In this document: positions 36,785 through 44,282 of the stretch, piece by piece | How the letters are laid out: each line of letters begins with the position of its first letter | Position numbering within the stretch: position 1 is the first letter of the stretch | Source of the DNA: Devosia chinhatensis | Lineage (GTDB): Bacteria; Pseudomonadota; Alphaproteobacteria; Rhizobiales; Devosiaceae | DNA: 64,000 bases | Direction: 5' to 3' | Assembly: GCF_000969445.1 (NCBI RefSeq) | Contig: NZ_JZEY01000054.1 | Location: 1,488,001-1,552,000 of the forward strand | Program-made: the position numbers and the translations under genes | The notes under the pieces: model-generated | Told to the model about the DNA's origin: nothing | What the model saw: only the letters and a program-made list of their open reading frames with translations | Databases searched by the model: none

Positions 36785-37174
36785 TCATCTTGGTTCGGGC
36801 AGCACCTGCGCCAATTCCCAAACATGGCCCGCCGGATCGGCAAAGGCCGCCGTGCGCCGGCCCCAGGGCCGGTTGACCGGCCCATTCAGCAGGAACACAC
36901 CCTGCTCGCCCAGCCGCGCACATTCGGCATCGACATCGTCCACCCTGATGGTGAGCAACATGCGGGGGCCATTGCCGCCCGGCTTGATCGGCGCCACCAG
37001 TTCGGGCGCCTGACTGTCGAGCAGCAGGTTGATCATGGTTCCGGCAAATCCGAACACCGCCGAGACATCGTCGGCATGCACCATATCCACGGCAAATACC
37101 TTCTCATAAAAGGCGCGTGCCGCGTCGATATCGGGAACGAAAAGCGTGACGAACTCGAAATGGGACAATGCCAT
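36785..37174 (-). CDS. VOC-superfamily (glyoxalase/bleomycin-resistance-like) protein
   Basis: A 129-residue protein of two beta-alpha-beta-beta-beta modules: FEFVTLFVPDIDAARAFYEKVF near the N-terminus and a C-terminal AAFADPAGHVWELAQ with the metal-ligand glutamate. The start MALSHFEF at 37174 follows AGAGAGG. The superfamily spans lyases, dioxygenases and antibiotic-binding proteins, so the reaction is not assigned. Confidence 0.88.
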   Translation of the reverse strand: MALSHFEFVTLFVPDIDAARAFYEKVFAVDMVHADDVSAVFGFAGTMINLLLDSQAPELVAPIKPGGNGPRMLLTIRVDDVDAECARLGEQGVFLLNGPVNRPWGRRTAAFADPAGHVWELAQVLPEPR

Positions 37175-37325
37175 GGCCTGGACCTCTCTTGTTTGTCTCG
37201 ACGACGGACGACAGACCCCGCTTTCGACGCGCCTCGACAACAATTCGAGCCGCGCCGGTCGCGACCTTTACCGATCATCAACCCTGTGCGCGCAGGCTGC
37301 CGCCGCATTGTATCGAGGAAAAGAG

Positions 37326-37496
37326 ATGAACGAAGAGATCGAGCGTCGCGCTTATGCGCTTTGGGAACAGGATGGGCGCCCCCATGGCCAGGATCAGGCC
37401 TATTGGTTCAAGGCTGCAGACGAAGTGGCCGCAGCGGCAGCCGCCACGATCAAGCCGGTGCGCAAGCGTGCCGCCCGCACCAGGAAGGCAGCCTGA
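37326..37496 (+). CDS. DUF2934 small protein
   Basis: A 56-residue protein with the DUF2934 motif (IERRAYALWEQDGRPHGQD, then YWFKAADE) and an Ala/Lys/Arg-rich tail. GAGGAAAAGAG precedes the ATG. The family is common in rhizobia and has no known function; the basic tail could bind nucleic acid. Confidence 0.88.
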   Translation: MNEEIERRAYALWEQDGRPHGQDQAYWFKAADEVAAAAAATIKPVRKRAARTRKAA

Positions 37497-37508
37497 ACCC
37501 TGCGGCGT

Positions 37509-37796
37509 CTACCAGCTTCGCGGCCAGTAGACGTCGTCACGAAAGTCCGTCGGGGCCGAAGACATGCCCGAAAGTGCCCGAGCCGCCAGATCGATCTGCT
37601 GGCACATTTGATGTATCCGCGCGGGGATCGGTTCGCCGGTCACATATTCACGCAACCGCCACTCGTCCAGACCCAGGCACGCCTTGCGTCGCCGCGCTTC
37701 GGCCTCGATCTCGAGCGGGTGTACGGCCCGCCCACCATTGCGAGCACTGCCTGGCTCGCTCCATTCCCGGTTTTCATTTACGACTGCAAAACGCAT
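37509..37796 (-). CDS. Hypothetical protein
   Basis: A 95-residue frame starting MRFAVVNENREWSE, convergent with the DUF2934 gene 12 bases away. GGCGA precedes ATG 37796. The sequence has ordinary codon use for this genome, with LEIEAEARRRKACLGLDEWRLREYV forming a likely helix. No family recognised; it could be spurious. Confidence 0.5.
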   Translation of the reverse strand: MRFAVVNENREWSEPGSARNGGRAVHPLEIEAEARRRKACLGLDEWRLREYVTGEPIPARIHQMCQQIDLAARALSGMSSAPTDFRDDVYWPRSW

Positions 37797-37920
37797 CTTT
37801 GTCGCCTGTCGGGTCTTCCGCCTTCTGCGGTGCCCCATCGTCGAATATAACCATTATCGGTTACCGAACCGCAAATGAGGCCGGGCTCTCCGGCAGAGCC
37901 CGCACCGACGAGGGGCCATT

Positions 37921-38505
37921 ATGTCGATCCTTTATCTTATGGCTGCTGCGGCCGAATATGGACCTCACCTGCGAACCCGCATCGATCCGGTGATGATCGG
38001 CGTCGGTCCGGTCGAGGCCGCCATCAACACAACGCTCGCCCTGGCGGAGCGACGGTCCAGCCTTCCTGGCCTTGTTGTGTCGCTGGGCTCGGCCGGCTCA
38101 CGCAGCCTCGATCATTGCGGCGTCTATCAGGCGGTGTCCGTCGCCTATCGGGATATGGACGCCTCCGCCCTGGGATTTCCGCGCGGCATCACGCCGTTTC
38201 TCGACCTGCCCGCCACGCTCCCGCTCGAACCCCTTCTGCCGGGACTGGTCCCCGCAAGCCTGTCGACCGGAGCCAATGTGGTCTCGGGATCGGCCTATGA
38301 GACCATCGACGAAGATATGGTCGATATGGAAACTTACGCCATTCTGCGCGCCTGTCAGGCTTTCGGCGTACCCCTGCTGGCTCTGAGGGGCATTTCCGAT
38401 GGCAAGGCCGACCTGGCGTAGCTCTCGGACTGGACGGAATATCTGCATGTCATCGACGAGAAGCTGGCCTTGGCAGTCGACATCGTCGAGCGCACTCATC
38501 GCTGA
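37921..38505 (+). pseudogene. MTA/SAH nucleosidase interrupted by an in-frame TAG
   Basis: A 5'-methylthioadenosine/S-adenosylhomocysteine nucleosidase, which recycles the by-products of polyamine synthesis and methylation. Family motifs are AEYG near the start (Glu12), SLGSAG, STGANVVSG, DMVDMETYA and ALRGISDG with the catalytic Asp. A TAG at 38419-38421 (codon 167) interrupts the frame. After it, the same frame continues with LSDWTEYLHVIDEKLALA to a TGA at 38503-38505, matching the normal C-terminus. The truncated 166-residue product keeps all catalytic residues and lacks only the last 28, so activity may remain. A sequencing error is the main alternative. Confidence 0.8.
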
Positions 38506-38510
38506 ACGCC

Positions 38511-38834
38511 TTAGTGCGGCGCCTTCTTGCGGTCGCGGCGCGAGCGCTGCCAGCTCGTCCACTTGCGCGAACCACGCAGGATCGCCATGTTCACCGGGGC
38601 CTGCAGGAAAATAAGGTCCACCGCCAGCAGCAAAAGGCCAAGCGGCAGCATCCAGATGCCGAGCACCGGCAAGAAGCTGAAGACGCCGCCCAGCACGAGC
38701 AGGATACCGAGCGGGATGCGTACCCATCGGGCCTGCGGCCGTCGAAGACGGGCTAGCCAGTTCGCCGCCAGAGCCGGAATTTTCCGCTCCAGCTTGTCGA
38801 ACAACCGATTCAGCCTCTGCGCGCTTTTGCTCAT
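38511..38834 (-). CDS. Small two-helix membrane protein
   Basis: A 107-residue protein: a basic amphipathic N-terminus, then two closely spaced hydrophobic segments (RIPLGILLVLGGVFSFLPVL and LPLGLLLLAVDLIFL, about 43-78), and a basic tail ending RRDRKKAPH. It should sit in the inner membrane with both ends inside. No function known. ATG 38834 is chosen because the upstream frame has no membrane or ribosome-binding features. Confidence 0.7.
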   Translation of the reverse strand: MSKSAQRLNRLFDKLERKIPALAANWLARLRRPQARWVRIPLGILLVLGGVFSFLPVLGIWMLPLGLLLLAVDLIFLQAPVNMAILRGSRKWTSWQRSRRDRKKAPH

Positions 38835-38944
38835 CGAGCATTTCTCCAACACAAGAATTAAATGGCTGGCGGACTGCGGCAGATCAAGGGCAATCGGAAC
38901 CCGGACCGAACATATTTCGTTGTCCGGCAAACACGGAGCGTCCC

Positions 38945-39262
38945 ATGTCCCTAGATCACGTCCTTTCCACTCTCGGCCTTGCCCCCCGCAATCCCAACAG
39001 CCTCGAAGCCCGTATCGAGGAATTGCAGCGCGATATGCGCAAGATTGGTCGTCGCCTGTCGAGCCGCGCCGAACACACTGCCGACGATTGGGGCGACCAC
39101 CTTTCCGAGTTCGGCCGCGAAGCTGCCAAGCAGAGCCGTTACCTGGCCGAGGCTGCTGGCACCCAGGCCTGGCGCAGCGCCCGCGCTGTCCGCCGTGATC
39201 CCCTGCCGCTGATCGCTGCGGTCGGCACCGTTTATCTCCTGGCGCGGCTCATCCGAAAATAA
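38945..39262 (+). CDS. Small coiled-coil protein with C-terminal membrane anchor
   Basis: A 105-residue protein: charged helical region (SLEARIEELQRDMRKIGRRLSS to RYLAEAAGTQAW) followed by one hydrophobic segment at the very end (PLPLIAAVGTVYLLARLIRK). This resembles the layout of ElaB/YqjD-type ribosome-associated proteins, but that is only an architectural similarity. GGAG precedes the ATG. Divergent from the preceding membrane-protein gene. Confidence 0.75.
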   Translation: MSLDHVLSTLGLAPRNPNSLEARIEELQRDMRKIGRRLSSRAEHTADDWGDHLSEFGREAAKQSRYLAEAAGTQAWRSARAVRRDPLPLIAAVGTVYLLARLIRK

Positions 39263-39353
39263 GGGTTCGTTTACCCTTCGGCTGAGGCTTTCCTTAAGCC
39301 TACTGGCGCATTTTCAGGTGCAGAGACATCTTTGTCACAGCCCGGACTTGCCC

Positions 39354-39827
39354 ATGCCCCGCACAGCTCGCGCTTTCGCGCGCTTCGCCATTCTCGCTCT
39401 TGCAGCCACCAGTCTTGGTGGCTGTTCCTTTCTGGGCATGAACTTTGCGTTCAACCGGATGAGCGAGAAGGAATGCATGATGCGCGCAATGTATTTCGAG
39501 TCCAACCGCTCGAGCGCCGAAGGCATGCTTGCCGTCGGTACTGTGGTGATGAACCGTGTCGGCGATCCGCGCTATCCGAAATCGGTCTGCGAAGTCGTCG
39601 GCCAGAAAAACCAGTTCGCCCAGGGCGTGCTCAGCAAACCCATGACCGATAGTGGTGCCGTTCTGGCATCCCAGGTCGCTGACCAGGTGCTGCGCGGCTC
39701 CCGCCATCCGGGCGTCCAGAACGCCCAGCATTTCCATACGGCGGGCTTGCGCTTCCCCTACAACAACATGTTCTACGTCCTCGAAGCCGGCGGCAACGAG
39801 TTCTACGAGAAGCGCACCGTTCGCTGA
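39354..39827 (+). CDS. SleB-like cell-wall hydrolase lipoprotein
   Basis: A 157-residue lipoprotein: the signal peptide ends in the lipobox LGGC at about residue 24. The Hydrolase_2 (SleB) domain shows the motif AMYFESNRSSAEGMLAVGTVVMNRV with the catalytic Glu, then SVCEVVGQKNQFAQG and AQHFHTAG. These enzymes cleave peptidoglycan glycan strands; here it would act from the outer-membrane inner face. ATG 39354 gives the proper lipoprotein signal. Confidence 0.9.
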   Translation: MPRTARAFARFAILALAATSLGGCSFLGMNFAFNRMSEKECMMRAMYFESNRSSAEGMLAVGTVVMNRVGDPRYPKSVCEVVGQKNQFAQGVLSKPMTDSGAVLASQVADQVLRGSRHPGVQNAQHFHTAGLRFPYNNMFYVLEAGGNEFYEKRTVR

Positions 39828-39837
39828 GGCGCAGCGG

Positions 39838-40380
39838 CTAGAAGTCGCCGCCGATATCGAATCCGCCGCCCCAGTCGTCGCCGCCACCGTCCAGCCCTTC
39901 CTCGGGCCCCGCATCTTCAGGCGCGGCCGGCTCCATCTCGGCGGCTTCCACAGGCGTACTGAACATGCCGGCAATGGCCGATCCCAGCAACACGCCGCCG
40001 GTCACACCCAATGCGGTCTGCGCAGCGCCCGCGAGGAACCCGCCCTGCGCCGGACGATCCCAGGGCCCGGCGCGTCGAGCCGGTTCCTGCCGTTCCTGTC
40101 GCTGTGGCCTGTCGCCGCCGCCAAAGATCGAGCCCAAAAATCCGCCACCGGCGTTTTCGGCCCGCTCCTCCAGCGCCGCAATGCGCTCTTGCTGCTCCCG
40201 CAGGGCAGCTTCCTGGACGACAATGGTTTGGGCCATGTAATAGGCCGCTTCCGGATGCGCGCTGAGACGCTGCCGGATCAACTCTTCCGCGTCCGCATCC
40301 CGCGGCGCCGAATTGCGCGCCACATTGCCGAGCCGCTCGAACAGATCCTCGATGGCGCGCTGGTCTTCGGGTCTTAACAT
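39838..40380 (-). CDS. DUF2076 protein
   Basis: A 180-residue protein of the DUF2076 family: N-terminal helices MLRPEDQRAIEDLFERL and AAYYMAQTIVVQEAAL, a coiled-coil region, a GGGFLGSIFGGG stretch, and a Gly/Ala segment (GGFLAGAAQTALGVTGGVLLGSAIAGMF) that may insert in a membrane. It ends in an acidic Gly-Asp-rich tail. Function unknown; it converges with the SleB-like gene. Confidence 0.87.
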   Translation of the reverse strand: MLRPEDQRAIEDLFERLGNVARNSAPRDADAEELIRQRLSAHPEAAYYMAQTIVVQEAALREQQERIAALEERAENAGGGFLGSIFGGGDRPQRQERQEPARRAGPWDRPAQGGFLAGAAQTALGVTGGVLLGSAIAGMFSTPVEAAEMEPAAPEDAGPEEGLDGGGDDWGGGFDIGGDF

Positions 40381-40447
40381 GGCTGGCTCCTCTGCTTGTC
40401 CTCAAGAGATGGGAACCGCTTGGCGGCAGCACAAGACCTGGGCGCAC

Positions 40448-40726
40448 TCAGGAACGCTTCCGCGCCTGGCGCAGCACATAGCCGATCACCACCGCCATGG
40501 CCTCGTAAAGCTCCACCGGAATGGTCTCGTCCAGCTCCACTCCGCTCAGCGCTTCGGCCAGGACGGGATTGGTTTCGATCACCACGCCATTTTCCTCGGC
40601 CAGAGCCACGATCTTTTCGGCAAGCAGCCCGCGGCCCTTGGCGACGACGCGCGGCGCCTCCTGCGAGCCCTGCTGGTAGTGCAGCGCCACCGCCAGGGCG
40701 CGCGGATCCTTGGGCGTTTCCGTCAT
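40448..40726 (-). CDS. FlhB C-terminal-domain-like (EscU/YscU/HrcU family) protein
   Basis: A 92-residue protein equivalent to the cytoplasmic domain of the flagellar/type III export switch FlhB: DPRALAVALHYQQGSQEAPRVVAKGRG, then AEENGVVIETNPVLAEALSGVELDETIPVELYEAMA. The autocleavage NPTH motif of true FlhB is absent, as expected for stand-alone FhlB proteins. It overlaps the FliK-like gene by 4 bases (ATGA), so the two are coupled. No other flagellar gene is in the window. Confidence 0.9.
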   Translation of the reverse strand: MTETPKDPRALAVALHYQQGSQEAPRVVAKGRGLLAEKIVALAEENGVVIETNPVLAEALSGVELDETIPVELYEAMAVVIGYVLRQARKRS

Positions 40727-42468
40727 CGGCGTTCGTCCACGATATTGCCCGATGGCACCGGCGCATCGGGCGCGGGCACTCCGGCGCGGACCACGATGGC
40801 CCCAGCCTTGAGCCCCAGCGCCTCCAGTTCATGGCGCAGCGCGGCAATTTCGGCGTCGAGCTGCTGCGCCGTCTCCGGACGCTCCGCCCAGAGCAGCACC
40901 CCGGCAATTCCGGCCCGTAGCGAAACCTGGGCGCCCACCTCACCCATATCGCTGAAATTGATCGCGAACTTGACCTGCCAGCCCCGGTCCTCGGGCGCGT
41001 CGCCCATGGCGTCGCGATCCCGGTGGATGTGCAGGTGCAGGAGGCTTTGTTGTCCGGCCACCATCACGGGCAGATCGAGGCTCCACTGCGCCTCCTGCCG
41101 CGATGCGGCCTCGGGCAGCGAGGCTGCCTGATGCAGCCGCAATCGCGACAGCGCCGCCTCGGTCCGCTCAAGCAAGGCCTTGCCGGCCTGGTGCGGCTCG
41201 TAAGGTATCTCGCCCATCGGCAGGTCCAGGCTGCGCGCGCGCGGCGTCATGCCCCGCAGGGGCGGTGGAATGGTGCGCACCTGCTCCATAGGCATCTGGT
41301 CTCCCAGCCAGGCGCCGAGCTGACGCTGAAGACCCAGAAGCGCCGTCTTCATGTCTCCGCCGGCACTCTTGGCCAGCCCCGCGCCCAACATGGCCTCCTG
41401 AAAGATGCCCGAATTGCGGATTGCCCGGGCCAGCGCCGAGGGCGTCACGCCCCCCTCGTCCAGTGCCAGCCTTTGTCCCAGCACCTGCTGGGCCGCCTTG
41501 ACAACCGGCTCCGGCATGGCGACGCGGCCCACCACCTGGCTCAGAGCCACGGTCAGCCCCAGCACGCTATCCTGCCGCACGAGGGCCTGCTGCACCATCT
41601 GGGTCAGCGCAACCTGCGGGCTCGACGGCTGGACAGCCGGCGGCGCCATCGGCGCTGCAGCGCCGGCACTCTGCCCCTGTGCTCCGGAAGGAACCTGCCC
41701 GCTTTGCGCGCCCGAGGCGATCACGCCGGACGCCTGGGCCACAGGCGGAAGCGCCGGAGGGGTGGTGGTGGTCGCCAGCTGAACGGGCAGGATGGCGGCT
41801 GCCGGCGCAGCGACCGCATAGGGAATTGTCGGCCGCCCGGAGACCGCAGCACCCGCCATCGGTGCAGCTGGCGCTGTCCCCGCCGGCCCGACCGGCATCG
41901 AGCGCTCCGCTGCATTGATCGAGGCTACGCTGATTGGTGCTGCCCGAACCAGGCCCTCTGCGCCCGACGCCGCCAGTCCGGGAGAAGATGCTGGCGTCTG
42001 CAAGCCAGCAGTCGACGCGGCCGGGCGGGGCGAAACGGGTATTGAGGCACCTGATTGTGCCCCGCCTGCCCCCGTTGCGACCGTTGGGCTTGTCGGTATG
42101 CCTAGGGGCGCACTCGGCTGGGCCAGCGCTGCCGGCGAAAGCTGCACCGAAGTCGCAGCCGGGCTTGTGGGCGGCGGCACTGGATTCTGCGGAGTGCCGG
42201 TCATCGGCGGCTGCGCCGAAATCAGCGTCATCTTCACCTGTCCATCCGCCTGGTTCAGCGCCAGGGTCAGCATGGTCCCCGGCGCTTGCGGCATGGGCAA
42301 GTGGAGAGCGAGTGTCTGCCGCCCGATCTGCACCTGGGTAGAGCCGTTCTCGAGCTGCCCGATGACCTGGGCCTGCAACGTCGATCCGGCCGCCGACTGA
42401 GCCAGGGCGCGCAAAGTCACACTGGCCTGCGCCAGCGGGATGGACGGCAATTGCGACGCTATGCTCAT
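40723..42468 (-). CDS. FliK-like flagellar hook-length-control family protein
   Basis: A 581-residue protein. A long Ala/Pro/Gln-rich, probably disordered centre (about 90-290) precedes a FliK/Flg_hook-like C-terminal domain. That domain includes LDLPVMVAGQQSLLHLHIHRD, WQVKFAINFSDMGEVGAQVSLRAG and a terminal helix ending in VVRAGVPAPDAP. In FliK the C-terminal domain acts on FlhB; here it is encoded with a stand-alone FlhB-like domain. ATG 42468 (MSIASQLPS) is preferred to 42492. Confidence 0.8.
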   Translation of the reverse strand: MSIASQLPSIPLAQASVTLRALAQSAAGSTLQAQVIGQLENGSTQVQIGRQTLALHLPMPQAPGTMLTLALNQADGQVKMTLISAQPPMTGTPQNPVPPPTSPAATSVQLSPAALAQPSAPLGIPTSPTVATGAGGAQSGASIPVSPRPAASTAGLQTPASSPGLAASGAEGLVRAAPISVASINAAERSMPVGPAGTAPAAPMAGAAVSGRPTIPYAVAAPAAAILPVQLATTTTPPALPPVAQASGVIASGAQSGQVPSGAQGQSAGAAAPMAPPAVQPSSPQVALTQMVQQALVRQDSVLGLTVALSQVVGRVAMPEPVVKAAQQVLGQRLALDEGGVTPSALARAIRNSGIFQEAMLGAGLAKSAGGDMKTALLGLQRQLGAWLGDQMPMEQVRTIPPPLRGMTPRARSLDLPMGEIPYEPHQAGKALLERTEAALSRLRLHQAASLPEAASRQEAQWSLDLPVMVAGQQSLLHLHIHRDRDAMGDAPEDRGWQVKFAINFSDMGEVGAQVSLRAGIAGVLLWAERPETAQQLDAEIAALRHELEALGLKAGAIVVRAGVPAPDAPVPSGNIVDERR

Positions 42469-42532
42469 CTGCCAGATCGCCTCCGGCCGCAAACTGCGAC
42501 ACGGAAAAGTCTAGCGCATCATGCGCCGCGCG

Positions 42533-43273
42533 TCAGGCGCGGAAATCGTTGGACTTCTTGGTGATTGGCTTGCCCCGGAACGTCACCCAGAAAAAATTGA
42601 GCGTATAGGTGCCCGCCGTGCGGAACACACCCTCGCCCTCGAGCCGGCGACCCGACGTCTTCATCGGCAGAGCATAGGTCCACTTCACCCCGCCCACCTT
42701 GGACAGGCGCACCGCCACGTCCGTGTCCTCGCCGAAGAAATCGATCGTGCGGTCATAGCCGCCGACAGAGGCCCAGGCGTCGCGCTTGAAGACAAAATTG
42801 CCCCCCTGCACCACCGAGCCCACCCGCAGCACGAAGCGGTTGAGCAGGTAGATAAGATAGGTCAGCCCATAGAAAATGCTGATCAGGACGCGGTTATGCA
42901 GCGCCATGTCATAGTAGATGTAAGGGCCGCTGAGGCAGACGAGCTTGGGATCCTTGGCAAATTCCCGGTAGACGACATCAAGCCAGCCTTCGGGTACGAT
43001 CGTGTCGCTGTCGATATTGGCCACCAGCTCATAGCCCTCGCTGGCCGCAAAGCCGGCGTCCCGCGCATTGACGAGACCCTTCTTGGGCTCGTCGACCACG
43101 CGCACGCCGTCGAAGCTGCGGGCGATCTCTCCGGTGCGATCGGTCGAGGCATTGTTCACAACGATCACATCTGCGGGGACGCCCGAGCGCTTGATTTCCG
43201 CCAGGACCGATTCGAGACACTTCCCGATCAGGGCTTCTTCGTTATAGGCGGGAATGACAAAGGCGAGCTTCAT
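42533..43273 (-). CDS. Family 2 glycosyltransferase
   Basis: A 246-residue GT-A-fold enzyme: FVIPAYNEEALIGKCLESVL, nucleotide-binding NNASTDRTGEIA, metal-binding Asp in ANIDSDTIVP, GGNFVFKRDAW and an acceptor-side FFGEDTDVAVRLS. A hydrophobic stretch (about 122-140) may associate with the membrane. GAGGA precedes ATG 43273; upstream in-frame ATGs add unrelated residues. Donor and acceptor unknown. Confidence 0.9.
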   Translation of the reverse strand: MKLAFVIPAYNEEALIGKCLESVLAEIKRSGVPADVIVVNNASTDRTGEIARSFDGVRVVDEPKKGLVNARDAGFAASEGYELVANIDSDTIVPEGWLDVVYREFAKDPKLVCLSGPYIYYDMALHNRVLISIFYGLTYLIYLLNRFVLRVGSVVQGGNFVFKRDAWASVGGYDRTIDFFGEDTDVAVRLSKVGGVKWTYALPMKTSGRRLEGEGVFRTAGTYTLNFFWVTFRGKPITKKSNDFRA

Positions 43274-43446
43274 TGCGGTCCTCATGCCGGCTGGGGCCAG
43301 CGTGGTCGATTTTCCTGCACATAGCCTGCCGTCGCCGTCGCGGCAACCTTGCGTCCACATTGGGGCCCCAGCAACGCTTTCCGCCTTGAACAGCGCCGCA
43401 ACTTGGTCCCTCCTGCACCGCACCGATTCATTTCGTCCAGGAAATC

Positions 43447-44265
43447 ATGGCCGACACGCCTCCAAACCAGAATGTCGTCGACGCTGACCGCAAGAGCCGC
43501 TTCACGCGCCTGCGCTCCACCCTGCGCATTCTCTATCACGGTCAATCGCCCAAGGCCCTGCGTTTTCAGGCCGTCGTGCTCATAGTCGATCTGGCCATCA
43601 TCGCCTTCTTTGTCGCTTCGCCCCTGCTGCGCGACACCGAAAGCTTTCTGTGGATCGATTATTCCATCGCCGCCCTGCTGGCCGCCGATCTGACGGCCCG
43701 GGGCCTGGCCTCGTCCCATCCCGAGCGCTGGATCCGGCAATTGCCGGTTGTGGTCGATGTTTTCATCCTGATCACGCTGCTGGCGCCCACCTGGTTCTTC
43801 AACCTCGGCTTCCTGCGCATTCTACGGCTCTGGACTCTTTCTCATTCGAGCACCGTCTGGCGACCGCTCGAAAAGCGCGGCCTTGGCGGTTATCGCGACA
43901 AGATCCAAGCCGTCATCAACCTTCTGGTCTTCATCTTTGTCGTCACCGGCTTCGTCTACACCGCCTTCGCCCAGCGCGATGCGGGCATTGCCGGCTATGT
44001 CGACGCGCTCTATTTCACCGTCACCACCATGACGACGACCGGCTTCGGCGACATCACCCTGCCCGGCACCTTCGGCAAGCTTGTCTCCATCGTCATCATG
44101 ATCATCGGCATATCGCTGTTCGTGCGGCTGGCGCAGCTGATCTTCCGCCCCAACAAGGTCACCTTCCCCTGCCCGCAATGCGGCCTCACCCGTCACGAGC
44201 CCGACGCGGTGCACTGCAAGGCCTGCGGACATCTCCTCAATATCCCGGACGAGGGCCACCACTGA
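43447..44265 (+). CDS. Voltage-gated-type ion channel with C-terminal zinc ribbon
   Basis: A 272-residue protein. Four hydrophobic segments (about 40-60, 70-85, 100-120, 155-175) precede a pore loop with the selectivity filter TTTGFGD (196-202) and a final helix (about 210-230). The GFGD filter is a common variant of the potassium-channel GYGD. After the pore, four cysteines (C242, C245, C257, C260) make a CPQC...CKAC zinc ribbon, which is unusual for such channels. It is divergent from the glycosyltransferase gene and convergent with the sensor kinase. Confidence 0.87.
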   Translation: MADTPPNQNVVDADRKSRFTRLRSTLRILYHGQSPKALRFQAVVLIVDLAIIAFFVASPLLRDTESFLWIDYSIAALLAADLTARGLASSHPERWIRQLPVVVDVFILITLLAPTWFFNLGFLRILRLWTLSHSSTVWRPLEKRGLGGYRDKIQAVINLLVFIFVVTGFVYTAFAQRDAGIAGYVDALYFTVTTMTTTGFGDITLPGTFGKLVSIVIMIIGISLFVRLAQLIFRPNKVTFPCPQCGLTRHEPDAVHCKACGHLLNIPDEGHH

Positions 44266-44282
44266 CCCGGGTCCAATTGCGC

